From Pseudomonas japonica (GTDB lineage Bacteria; Pseudomonadota; Gammaproteobacteria; Pseudomonadales; Pseudomonadaceae): a stretch of DNA of 64,000 nt. Made by a program: the position numbers and the translations under genes. The DNA is taken from contig NZ_JAAMQU010000015.1 in assembly GCF_013522925.1 (NCBI RefSeq), forward strand, positions 1 to 64,000, written 5' to 3'. Position 1 is the first letter of the stretch. Each line of letters opens with the position of its first letter. Positions 54,882-64,000 of the stretch are shown piece by piece. A model generated the notes under the pieces. The model was given only the letters and a program-made list of their open reading frames with translations. It was not told the origin of the DNA and searched no databases.

Positions 54882-55286
54882 ATGGTTGAAAACAACGAAT
54901 TACGAAAAGCAGGCCTCAAGGTGACCCTTCCACGGGTCAAGATCCTGCAAATGCTTGACTCGGCCGAGCAGCGCCATATGAGCGCGGAGGACGTGTACAA
55001 GGCCCTCATGGAAGCGGGAGAGGATGTTGGGCTGGCGACGGTTTACCGCGTATTGACCCAATTCGAAGCTGCCGGGCTCGTGGTTCGCCATAACTTCGAT
55101 GGTGGTCATGCGGTATTCGAACTGGCCGACGGTGGCCACCACGACCATATGGTGGACGTGGATTCAGGTGAAGTGATCGAGTTTTTCGACAGCGAAATCG
55201 AAAAACGACAGAAGGAAATCGTTGCCGAACATGGCTTCGAGCTGGTCGATCACAACCTGGTGCTGTACGTCCGCAAGGGCAAATAA
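54882..55286 (+). CDS. fur: ferric uptake regulator Fur
   Basis: A 134-residue iron-responsive repressor. N-terminal winged helix (LRKAGLKVTLPRVKILQMLDSAEQRHMSAEDVYKALMEAGEDVGLATVYRVLTQFEAAGLV) and C-terminal dimerisation domain with the metal-binding GGHHDHMVDVDSGEVIEFFD. It lacks the C-terminal Cys motifs of E. coli Fur, as in P. aeruginosa. Divergent from bamE, the standard Pseudomonas arrangement. Confidence 0.97.
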   Translation: MVENNELRKAGLKVTLPRVKILQMLDSAEQRHMSAEDVYKALMEAGEDVGLATVYRVLTQFEAAGLVVRHNFDGGHAVFELADGGHHDHMVDVDSGEVIEFFDSEIEKRQKEIVAEHGFELVDHNLVLYVRKGK

Positions 55287-55298
55287 TCCAGGCCTGTA

Positions 55299-55331
55299 TG
55301 AAAAACCCGCCGTGAAAGGCGGGTTTTTTGT
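55299..55331. terminator. bidirectional terminator between fur and recN
   Basis: AAAAACCCGCC-GTGAAA-GGCGGGTTTTTT forms a GC-rich stem with T-runs on both strands between two convergent genes. Confidence 0.95.
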
Positions 55332-55356
55332 GTCTGCGGGTGAGCAGCCGTTGCGG

Positions 55357-57030
55357 TCAGCCCTTGGCGCTGACCACCATCTTGCGCGCGTGGGCGAGGG
55401 ATTCCTTGGTGAGGTCCACGCCGCCGAGCATCCGCGCCACTTCTTCGATGCGCTCAGCCTTGGCCAGGCTTCGTACGGCGGTGCGGGTTTCGTCACTGCC
55501 GCGCAGCTTGTGCACGAACAGGTGGTGATGGCCCTGAGCAGCTACCTGAGGCAAGTGGGTCACGGTCAGTACCTGCCCGCGGTCCCCGAGCCGGCGCAGC
55601 AGTTGGCCAACGATTTCCGCGGTGGGGCCGCCGATGCCCACGTCCACTTCGTCGAACACCAGCGTAGGGGTGCGGGACGTTTGCGCGGTGATTACCTGAA
55701 TGGCCAGGCTGATACGCGACAGCTCGCCGCCCGACGCCACTTTTGCCAGTGACTTGATTGGCTGGCCCGGGTTGGCGCTGACCATCAGCTCGATGCTTTC
55801 CTGGCCGTTGGGGTGCAGGTCATTACCGCCGTGGGGCTTGAGCTCGATGCGGAACGTGCCGCCGGGCATGCCCAGGCGATGGATTTCTTCCTCGACCGAC
55901 GCCGCCAGGCGCTTCGCTGCCTCGCCACGCAAAGCGGTGAGCTCGGTGGCTTTTTCCTGGTAGTGCCGGGCAAAGGCTGCCAGCTCGCCCTCAAGGCGCT
56001 CGATGGATTCATCGCTGGCTGCCAGGCTTTCCACTTCGTCGAAGATTTTCTGCTGGAGTGCGGCTACCTCGGTCGGCTGCACCCGGTGTTTGCGCGCCAG
56101 GGTATAGATAGTGTCCAGGCGCTCTTCAATCAGTTGCAGGCGAGCCGGGTCTGCTTCGAAGTTATCCACGAACCGGTTGAGTTCGCCCACCGCTTCCTCG
56201 ACCTGGATCTGCGCGCTTGCCAGCAGGTTCGCTGCTTCCTGCAGGGCCCGTGGCGGGTTGGCAATGGCGGTGAGCCGGTTGAGGCAGGCACCCAGCGCGT
56301 CGAGGATGTTGCCCGAGTCGCTTTCGCTGCATTGCTCCACCACCTGGCGGCTGGTAGCGAACAGGCCCTCGGCGTTGGCGAGGTTTTTCTGCGCTTCTTC
56401 CAACTCCTCGAGTTCGTTCTCGCCCAGCGCCAGGTTTTCCAGCTCTTCGAGCTGATAGCTGAGCAACTGATGGCGGGCGCGCTGCTCATCGCTGGTGCTG
56501 GAAAGCCGGTGGATTTCCTGCCGGGTTTGCCGCCAGCGTTGCGCCGCCAGGTTCACTTGACGGGCAAGGTCGGTGGCGCCGGCGAATTCGTCCAGCAGGC
56601 GACGGTGCGTATCGGGCTTGAGCAGCGACTGGTGCTCATGCTGGCCGTGGATGTCGATCAGCAGCTCGCCCAGGGCTTTCAAATCCCCAAGCGGGCTGGG
56701 CGCGCCATTGATGTAGCCGCGCGAACGGCCTTCGCTGGTGATTACCCGGCGCAGGATGCAATGCGCGTCGGTTTCCAGGTCCCGCTCCGCCAGCCAGGCC
56801 TTGGCATCGGGGATTTCGCTCACGTCGAAGGTGGCCAGGATATCGGCCTTGTCGGCGCCCGGGCGCACTACGCCACTGTCGGCCCGATCGCCCAAGGTAA
56901 GGCCCAGCGCATCGAGCATGATGGACTTGCCCGCACCCGTTTCACCGGTGATCACGCTCATGCCGCGTTCCAGTTCAAGGTCCAGGTGTTCGACGATGGC
57001 GTAGTTGTGAACGGACAGGTGCACCAGCAT
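55357..57030 (-). CDS. recN: DNA repair protein RecN
   Basis: RecN is an SMC-like ATPase that acts early in double-strand break repair. The 557-residue protein has MLVHLSVHNYAIVEHLDLEL, Walker A GETGAGKS, long central coiled coils (about 150-370), the signature VASGGELSRISLAIQVI and Walker B TLVFDEVDVGIGG. The start at 57030 (MLVHL) is chosen over the GTG two codons upstream because GGGGA is better spaced. Convergent with fur and divergent from grpE. No LexA box was identified. Confidence 0.95.
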   Translation of the reverse strand: MLVHLSVHNYAIVEHLDLELERGMSVITGETGAGKSIMLDALGLTLGDRADSGVVRPGADKADILATFDVSEIPDAKAWLAERDLETDAHCILRRVITSEGRSRGYINGAPSPLGDLKALGELLIDIHGQHEHQSLLKPDTHRRLLDEFAGATDLARQVNLAAQRWRQTRQEIHRLSSTSDEQRARHQLLSYQLEELENLALGENELEELEEAQKNLANAEGLFATSRQVVEQCSESDSGNILDALGACLNRLTAIANPPRALQEAANLLASAQIQVEEAVGELNRFVDNFEADPARLQLIEERLDTIYTLARKHRVQPTEVAALQQKIFDEVESLAASDESIERLEGELAAFARHYQEKATELTALRGEAAKRLAASVEEEIHRLGMPGGTFRIELKPHGGNDLHPNGQESIELMVSANPGQPIKSLAKVASGGELSRISLAIQVITAQTSRTPTLVFDEVDVGIGGPTAEIVGQLLRRLGDRGQVLTVTHLPQVAAQGHHHLFVHKLRGSDETRTAVRSLAKAERIEEVARMLGGVDLTKESLAHARKMVVSAKG

Positions 57031-57159
57031 GGTCACGATCCCCGATGTGAGAAATGTCTGGTTATTTATACAGTGTTTTTGGTGGTGCTGACAATCCCGG
57101 CCATCGCTCGCCCATGGAGCCGTTCAGCGGGCGAAAGTGAATTGGCTGCGCGCGGGGCC

Positions 57160-57187
57160 CTTGAAGCTTGTGATCGCGGCCCCATAT
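57160..57187 (+). promoter_or_regulatory. sigma-32 heat-shock promoter of grpE
   Basis: CTTGAAG (57160-57166) and CCCCATAT (57180-57187) are 13 bases apart, close to the RpoH consensus CTTGAAA-N13-CCCCATNT. It lies 53 bases before the grpE start. Confidence 0.88.
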
Positions 57188-57240
57188 AGCGGGCAACCTG
57201 TGCGAGGCAACACTCGCCGACGTATCCAAAGGAGAATTCC

Positions 57241-57807
57241 ATGGCTGAAGAAAAGACTCTGGACGAACAGAACCCGGACACCACCCCGGCGCCAGAAGCC
57301 ACCGGCGAAGACCTCGCCGCTCAAGTGCAGGCGCTCGAAGAGCAGCTGGCCGCAGCCAAGGACCAATCCCTGCGTGTGGCCGCGGACGTGCAGAACATCC
57401 GTCGCCGCGCCGAGCAGGATGTGGAAAAGGCTCACAAGTTCGCGCTGGAAAAATTCGCAGGCGACCTGCTGCCGATCATCGACAGCCTCGAGCGCGGCCT
57501 GGAAATGTCCAACGCCGAAGACGAAGCCCTTCGCCCGATGCGCGAAGGCATGCAGCTGACCCTGAAAATGTTCGCCGACACGCTCAAGCGTTACGGGGCC
57601 GAAGCGGTTGATCCGCATGGCGAACCGTTCAACGCCGAGCACCACCAGGCGATGGCCATGCAGGAAAGCGCCGACGTGGAGCCCAACACCGTGCTCAAGG
57701 TGTTCCAGAAGGGTTACCAGCTCAACGGCCGCCTGCTGCGCCCGGCGATGGTTGTGGTCAGCAAGCCCGTCGCCGCGGCATCGCCGTCCATCGACGAGAA
57801 GGCTTGA
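57241..57807 (+). CDS. grpE: GrpE, nucleotide exchange factor of DnaK
   Basis: GrpE releases ADP from DnaK and acts as a thermosensor. The 188-residue protein has an acidic disordered N-terminus, a long coiled coil (about 25-80: DLAAQVQALEEQLAAAKDQSLRVAADVQNIRRRAEQDV), and the C-terminal beta domain ending VLKVFQKGYQLNGRLLRPAMVVVSK. AAAGGAG precedes the ATG. The -35 of the dnaK promoter overlaps its stop codon. Confidence 0.97.
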   Translation: MAEEKTLDEQNPDTTPAPEATGEDLAAQVQALEEQLAAAKDQSLRVAADVQNIRRRAEQDVEKAHKFALEKFAGDLLPIIDSLERGLEMSNAEDEALRPMREGMQLTLKMFADTLKRYGAEAVDPHGEPFNAEHHQAMAMQESADVEPNTVLKVFQKGYQLNGRLLRPAMVVVSKPVAAASPSIDEKA

Positions 57808-57831
57808 AATCCGCAAAGCGGCCCCCATTTA
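57803..57831 (+). promoter_or_regulatory. sigma-32 promoter of dnaK overlapping the grpE stop codon
   Basis: CTTGAAA (57803-57809), 13 bases, then CCCCATTTA (57823-57831): an exact match to the RpoH consensus. The TGA stop of grpE lies inside the -35 element. dnaK begins 82 bases downstream, so it can be induced independently of grpE. Confidence 0.92.
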
Positions 57832-57912
57832 GTCGTCAAGCGTTCGAGTGCTACCGCGTGCAGCCACCACTGACGCGGCAACCTAATTCAAAGTTTCGGG
57901 AGAGTTTCATAC

Positions 57913-59826
<1,914 letters not shown>

Positions 59827-59885
59827 GCAATTGCTTGTGATCGGCCGGTTCCCTGCTTAAGCGCGGTGACTGGTAGCATGTCGCC

Positions 59886-59909
59886 GCGCGGGGGCCTTGG
59901 TCCCCGCGT
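59886..59909 (+). terminator. hairpin in the dnaK-dnaJ gap
   Basis: CGCGGGGGCC pairs with GGTCCCCGCG (one G-T wobble) around a tiny loop, without a T-run. It could attenuate or stabilise the 3' end of dnaK mRNA. The rest of the 283-bp gap shows no gene. Confidence 0.5.
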
Positions 59910-60109
59910 TGGCGTGTCTGGGATACAGGAATTTCAAGCACTCGCCGCGGCGGGTGCTCCGGCTGGCTGCAGTGGCCCGTGACCGCAATCGCGGCACGGG
60001 GGCAGGCCAGAGCGCATGCTGCCGGGCCATTGGCCTTGGCGCTTGCGTACGTTTGCCGGCTCGGTTCGGCGGGCATTGGCGAAAATTATTCAGGGTGTGA
60101 AAAAACCAT

Positions 60110-61240
60110 ATGGCTAAGCGTGACTATTACGAGGTACTGGGGGTAGAGCGGGGCGCGAGCGAAGCCGACCTGAAGAAGGCCTATCGCCGTCTGGCGATGA
60201 AGCATCACCCCGACCGCAACCCGGGTGACAAGGCGTCGGAAGAAAGCTTCAAGGAAGCCAACGAGGCCTATGAGGTGCTCTCGGATGCCAGCAAGCGCGC
60301 CGCCTACGACCAGTATGGTCATGCCGGTGTAGATCCGCAGATGGGCGGCGGTGGCCCGGGCTTCGGCGGCGCCAACTTCTCCGACATCTTCGGCGACGTG
60401 TTCAGCGACTTCTTCGGCGGCGGTGGCGGGCGTGGCGGCGGCCGTGGGGGCGCCCAGCGTGGCAGCGACCTGCGCTACACGCTCGAGCTGGACCTCGAAG
60501 AAGCTGTACGCGGCACTACCGTCAGCATCCGCGTGCCCACGCTGGTCAACTGCAAGGTGTGCGACGGTAGCGGCGCCAAGAAAGGCTCTTCCCCCATCAG
60601 CTGCCCTACCTGTGCCGGTATCGGCCAGGTGCGCATGCAGCAGGGCTTCTTCTCGGTGCAGCAAACCTGCCCGCGCTGCCATGGCCAGGGCAAGATCATC
60701 TCCGACCCGTGCGAAGGCTGCCATGGCGAAGGCCGCGTCGAAGAATTCAAGACCCTTTCGGTCAAGGTGCCGCCAGGGGTCGATACCGGCGACCGTATTC
60801 GTCTGTCGGGTGAGGGCGAGGCGGGCGCTCAGGGCGGCCCCACCGGCGACCTCTATGTGGTCATCAATGTGCGCGAGCACTCGATCTTCCAGCGCGACGG
60901 CAAAAACCTCTATTGCGAAGTGCCGATCAGCTTCACCGATGCTGCCCTCGGTGGCGAGCTGGAAGTGCCCACGCTCGATGGCCGCGTGAAGCTCAAGATC
61001 CCGGAAGGCACTCAAACCGGCAAGCAGTTCCGCCTGCGCGGCAAGGGTGTAGCACCGGTGCGCGGCGGTTCGCCCGGCGACCTGCTGTGCCGCGTTGCGG
61101 TCGAAACCCCGGTCAACCTCGACCGCCGTCAGCGTGAGCTGCTGGAAGAGTTCCGGGCTTCCCTGGAAGGCAATACCACGAACTCGCCCAAGGCCAGTGG
61201 CTGGTTCGAGGGCATGAAGCGCTTCTTTGGCGACCTCTGA
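60110..61240 (+). CDS. dnaJ: chaperone DnaJ (Hsp40)
   Basis: A 376-residue type I J-protein: J domain (1-70) with HPD in MKHHPDRNPGD, a Gly/Phe-rich region (about 75-115), four zinc-binding CxxCxGxG repeats (CKVCDGSG, CPTCAGIG, CPRCHGQG, CEGCHGEG), and a C-terminal client-binding and dimerisation domain. It delivers clients to DnaK and triggers ATP hydrolysis. dapB follows after 25 bases. Confidence 0.98.
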   Translation: MAKRDYYEVLGVERGASEADLKKAYRRLAMKHHPDRNPGDKASEESFKEANEAYEVLSDASKRAAYDQYGHAGVDPQMGGGGPGFGGANFSDIFGDVFSDFFGGGGGRGGGRGGAQRGSDLRYTLELDLEEAVRGTTVSIRVPTLVNCKVCDGSGAKKGSSPISCPTCAGIGQVRMQQGFFSVQQTCPRCHGQGKIISDPCEGCHGEGRVEEFKTLSVKVPPGVDTGDRIRLSGEGEAGAQGGPTGDLYVVINVREHSIFQRDGKNLYCEVPISFTDAALGGELEVPTLDGRVKLKIPEGTQTGKQFRLRGKGVAPVRGGSPGDLLCRVAVETPVNLDRRQRELLEEFRASLEGNTTNSPKASGWFEGMKRFFGDL

Positions 61241-61265
61241 AGCGAACGTATAAAAGGATTCACTG

Positions 61266-62069
61266 ATGCGACGTATAGCTGTGATGGGCGCCGCCGGGCG
61301 CATGGGCAAAACCCTGGTCGAAGCGGTCCAGCAAACCCCGGGTTCTGGCCTGACCGCCGCCATCGACCGGCCTGACAGCACCCTGGTGGGCGCGGATGCC
61401 GGTGAGCTGGCCGCGCTCGGCCGTATTGGCGTGCCAGTCTCCGGCGACCTGGCCAAGGTGGCGGAGGAGTTCGATGTGCTCATCGACTTCACCCACCCAT
61501 CGGTCACGCTGAAAAACCTGGCCTTCTGCCGCAAGGCGGGCAAGGCCATGGTTATCGGCACCACCGGCTTCAGCCCGGAAGAAAAGGAACGCCTGGCGGA
61601 TGCCGCCAAAGACATCCCTATCGTGTTCGCGGCCAACTTCAGCGTAGGCGTGAACCTGTGCTTGAAGCTGCTCGATACCGCTGCCCGGGTGCTCGGCGAT
61701 GAAGTGGACATTGAGATCATCGAAGCCCACCATCGTCACAAGGTCGATGCCCCCTCGGGTACCGCCTTGCGCATGGGAGAAGTGGTAGCCAATGCGTTGG
61801 GTCGCGACCTTCAGGAAGTGGCCGTGTACGGCCGTGAAGGCCAGACCGGTGCCCGTGACCGCCAGACCATCGGCTTCGCCACCGTGCGCGCTGGCGACGT
61901 GGTGGGTGACCATACGGTGCTGTTCGCCGCCGAAGGCGAGCGCGTCGAGATCACCCACAAGGCTTCCAGCCGCATGACCTTCGCCAAAGGCGCCGTGCGC
62001 GCAGCCATGTGGCTGGATGGTCGAGCCGCGGGGCTGTACGACATGCAGGATGTGCTCGACCTGCGATAA
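61266..62069 (+). CDS. dapB: 4-hydroxy-tetrahydrodipicolinate reductase
   Basis: DapB reduces 4-hydroxy-tetrahydrodipicolinate with NAD(P)H in lysine and diaminopimelate synthesis. The 267-residue protein has the dinucleotide loop GAAGRMGKTLVEAV, FTHPSVTLKNLAFCRKAGKAMVIGTTGF, and the substrate site IEAHHRHKVDAPSGTAL, with the catalytic His and Lys. AAAAGGATTC precedes the ATG. The dnaJ-dapB-carA order is usual in Pseudomonas; here a short RHS gene separates dapB and carA. Confidence 0.97.
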   Translation: MRRIAVMGAAGRMGKTLVEAVQQTPGSGLTAAIDRPDSTLVGADAGELAALGRIGVPVSGDLAKVAEEFDVLIDFTHPSVTLKNLAFCRKAGKAMVIGTTGFSPEEKERLADAAKDIPIVFAANFSVGVNLCLKLLDTAARVLGDEVDIEIIEAHHRHKVDAPSGTALRMGEVVANALGRDLQEVAVYGREGQTGARDRQTIGFATVRAGDVVGDHTVLFAAEGERVEITHKASSRMTFAKGAVRAAMWLDGRAAGLYDMQDVLDLR

Positions 62070-62070
62070 G

Positions 62071-62116
62071 CCGTTTGAGCCGTAGGGCCAAACGGGAACC
62101 TGGCATTTCTGCCAGT
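62071..62116 (+). terminator. two hairpins after dapB
   Basis: CCGTTTG (62071-62077) pairs with CAAACGG (62089-62095), followed by CTGGCA-TTTC-TGCCAG. Neither has a long T-run, so termination is uncertain. Confidence 0.4.
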
Positions 62117-62172
62117 TTCGATCAGCCTCCCGGCGCGTTCTAATGAACGCATGAACGCGCCGGGAGCTCTTG

Positions 62173-62985
62173 ATGCCTTCTTACAATCCTCTGAACACGC
62201 TGTTGGCCGTCGATATGGCGGGATCTGCGCTGCGGCGCGCTCGAACGCTGCAGGGGTATACGCCCTTCGGTTATGCACCAGGCCGGCGGGGCGAAACGGC
62301 GTTTGCCGGGCAACTACGCGAATCGGGCCTGTATCTGCTGGGCAATGGCTATCGTGCCTACCTGCCAGCACTGGGCCGGTTTACGTTGCCGGATGGGGTA
62401 AGCCCTTTCGGGCGGGGTGGATTGAACGCTTATGTCTACTGCGGAGGCGATCCGGTAAACCGGCTGGACAGCAAAGGTGCAAGTTGGGCCATGCTGGGCA
62501 AGGTTTGGTCGAAATCGGTACCAGTCAAACAGGTGCATAGCGCGCTGGAGCTGACTTATGCTGGCGGTGGCCAAGGCAGGGTGCTTCGGTTCGCCACTTC
62601 TGAGGTGGCAGACGCAACGCAAATGTACACCGCACTGGGTGCGCAGCTTTCAAACTCCGAAGGCTCGCTTGGTGTGATGATACATAATGCCGAGCAGGTC
62701 AAAGCGAGCACCAAGGTGTACCAGGCCATTCCATCGTCGTCTTTGCGTGACCCGTCGTTGTTCGAAAGGGCCATTGAGCGGCATTTGGAACCCATGTGGG
62801 GCGGCTATATGCCCATCAAGCCTGTGACCATGGATGATTGGCCAACCTTGCCGGGTTCGTTGGACGTTGAAAATCCCGCAGTCCGGCGTACCGTATTGAG
62901 CTATCTGTATTATCAGGAGCTGGCGGATCCCAGGATTGTGCAGGCTCGCGGCAGGGTCGAGCCTTGGAGCATTGCGAGATTCTAG
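62173..62985 (+). CDS. short RHS-core protein with variable C-terminal domain
   Basis: A 270-residue protein. Residues 20-100 contain the RHS-associated core seen at the C-terminal end of polymorphic toxins: YTPFGYAPGRRGETAFAGQLRESGLYLLGNGYRAYLPALGRFTLPDGVSPFGRGGLNAYVYCGGDPVNRLD. The last 170 residues are unrelated to RHS and unassigned, the position of a toxin tip. Full RHS proteins exceed 1000 residues; this one has no YD repeats and no signal peptide. GGGAG precedes the ATG at 62173. It lies between dapB and carA. It may be a spare tip cassette or a self-standing effector; no immunity gene follows. Confidence 0.85.
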   Translation: MPSYNPLNTLLAVDMAGSALRRARTLQGYTPFGYAPGRRGETAFAGQLRESGLYLLGNGYRAYLPALGRFTLPDGVSPFGRGGLNAYVYCGGDPVNRLDSKGASWAMLGKVWSKSVPVKQVHSALELTYAGGGQGRVLRFATSEVADATQMYTALGAQLSNSEGSLGVMIHNAEQVKASTKVYQAIPSSSLRDPSLFERAIERHLEPMWGGYMPIKPVTMDDWPTLPGSLDVENPAVRRTVLSYLYYQELADPRIVQARGRVEPWSIARF

Positions 62986-63089
62986 AGCTTTCCAAAATTA
63001 AAGCGTGCAATGGGTGGACCAAAATGTCGCTTTTCTGTAAGCTACAGCTTTAGTGTGTCCACTAAAAGCGCGCAGATAATTCGATGAAG

Positions 63090-63127
63090 AAGCGGGGTGA
63101 CGTGTCAATACGTCTCTCCGCTTTTTT
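63090..63127 (+). terminator. terminator-like hairpin upstream of carA
   Basis: AAGCGGGGTGACGT pairs with ACGTCTCTCCGCTT (one wobble, one mismatch) across a six-base loop, then TTTTTT. It can end the RHS transcript; lying 46 bases before the carA start codon, it could also act as a leader attenuator if carA is transcribed from further upstream. Confidence 0.75.
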
Positions 63128-63172
63128 ACAACCTGCGATCGCCCTTTCAGGCTTGATTTATCGGAGGTCTTC

Positions 63173-64000
63173 TTGACTAAGCCAGCCATACTCGCCCTTG
63201 CCGACGGCAGCATCTTTCGCGGTGAAGCGATTGGAGCCGACGGCCAGACTGTCGGAGAGGTGGTGTTCAACACCGCAATGACCGGCTATCAGGAAATCCT
63301 CACAGACCCTTCCTATGCCCAGCAGATCGTCACCCTGACCTACCCGCACATCGGCAACACCGGCACCACCGCGCTGGACGCCGAGGCCGATCGCGTATGG
63401 TCGGCAGGCCTGGTCATCCGGGACCTTCCACTGGTCGCCAGCAACTGGCGTAACACCCAGTCCCTGTCGGACTACCTCAAGGCCAACAACGTTGTGGCCA
63501 TCGCCGGTATCGACACCCGCCGCCTGACCCGCCTGCTGCGCGAAAAAGGCGCGCAGAACGGCTGCATCCTGGCCGGTGACGACATTTCCGAAGAAGCCGC
63601 CATCGCCGCCGCCCGTGCGTTCCCGGGCCTGAAGGGCATGGACCTGGCCAAGGAAGTGAGCACCAAGGAGTCCTACCAGTGGCGCGAGGGTGTATGGGCC
63701 TTGGCTACCGACACCCATGCGGTGATGAAGGACGAAGAGCTGCCTTACCACGTGGTCGCCTACGACTACGGGGTAAAGCTGAACATCCTGCGCATGCTGG
63801 TTGCGCGCGGCTGCCGCCTGACGGTAGTGCCGGCGCAAATGCCTGCCAGTGAAGTGCTCGCCCTCAAGCCTGACGGCGTGTTCCTGTCCAACGGCCCTGG
63901 CGATCCCGAGCCGTGCGACTACGCCATCGAGGCGATTCAGGAAATCCTGAAAACCGATACCCCGGTGTTCGGCATCTGCCTGGGTCACCAGCTGCTGGCC
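63173..64000 (+). CDS. carA: carbamoyl-phosphate synthase small subunit, partial
   Basis: CarA supplies ammonia from glutamine to CarB for carbamoyl phosphate, used in arginine and pyrimidine synthesis. The first 276 codons are present: MTKPAILALADGSIFRGEAIGADGQTVGEVVFNTAMTGYQEILTDPSYA, then the glutaminase domain with VFLSNGPGDPEPCDYAI and VFGICLGHQLLA, whose Cys is the nucleophile. The window ends there. The start is TTG at 63173 with GGAGG eight bases upstream, matching the usual N-terminus. Confidence 0.97.
   Translation, partial: MTKPAILALADGSIFRGEAIGADGQTVGEVVFNTAMTGYQEILTDPSYAQQIVTLTYPHIGNTGTTALDAEADRVWSAGLVIRDLPLVASNWRNTQSLSDYLKANNVVAIAGIDTRRLTRLLREKGAQNGCILAGDDISEEAAIAAARAFPGLKGMDLAKEVSTKESYQWREGVWALATDTHAVMKDEELPYHVVAYDYGVKLNILRMLVARGCRLTVVPAQMPASEVLALKPDGVFLSNGPGDPEPCDYAIEAIQEILKTDTPVFGICLGHQLLA

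Overview
The window is high-GC chromosomal DNA from a Pseudomonas-like gammaproteobacterium. The main evidence is synteny: a grpE-dnaK-dnaJ-dapB-carA cluster, smpB/ratA/bamE/fur/recN next to each other, a tmRNA with a Pseudomonas-type proteolysis tag, mmsAB, and many GGDEF signalling proteins. I cannot assign a species from sequence alone.

Layout. 1-250: 3' end of a 5S rRNA gene and its terminator. 255-9456: recC-recB-recD, three genes coupled by ATGA overlaps. 9434-13739 (minus): a four-gene set of TIM-barrel isomerase-like enzyme, non-heme iron oxygenase, polar amino-acid binding protein and a fused ABC permease-ATPase, probably for uptake and catabolism of an unidentified amino-acid-like compound. 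14300-18068: a small unknown gene, then a LysR gene divergent from mmsA-mmsB (valine catabolism). 18069-23431: antibiotic-biosynthesis-monooxygenase-like protein, mdaB with a LysR gene, gamma-glutamyltranspeptidase, and a ketoglutarate-semialdehyde-type dehydrogenase. 23718-28322: a REC-CheC protein coupled to a PAS-GGDEF protein, two small genes, and a large GAF-PAS-PAS-GGDEF protein. 28330-32070: bestrophin-like channel, secreted Cif-like epoxide hydrolase, a small gene and RtcB.

32071-42074 is the accessory part, next to the 3' end of ssrA (tmRNA, minus strand, 42075-42474). It holds an McrB/McrC-like pair whose McrB carries a very large insertion between Walker A and Walker B, a PD-(D/E)XK nuclease facing it, several small lower-GC genes, a HicB-like antitoxin with a divergent HTH gene but no HicA, a WYL (BrxR/CapW-type) regulator divergent from a truncated ADP-ribosylglycohydrolase, and a scrambled stretch ending in an IS110-family transposase remnant. 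This looks like a defence island that is partly intact and partly decayed. No integrase is visible.

42557-64000 returns to core genes: a small secreted protein; the lactate utilisation cluster lldP-lldE-lldF-lldG-dld, transcribed away from lldR with a 23-bp palindrome between lldP and lldR; smpB; an NSS-family transporter coupled to ratA; bamE; fur; recN; grpE, dnaK and dnaJ with two near-consensus sigma-32 promoters; dapB; a short RHS-core protein with a variable C-terminus; and the start of carA, which runs off the end.

The most interesting places are the modified McrBC module, the WYL/ADP-ribosylglycohydrolase remnant, the 9.4-13.7 kb uptake/oxygenase operon, the short RHS protein, and the REC-CheC/diguanylate cyclase pair.
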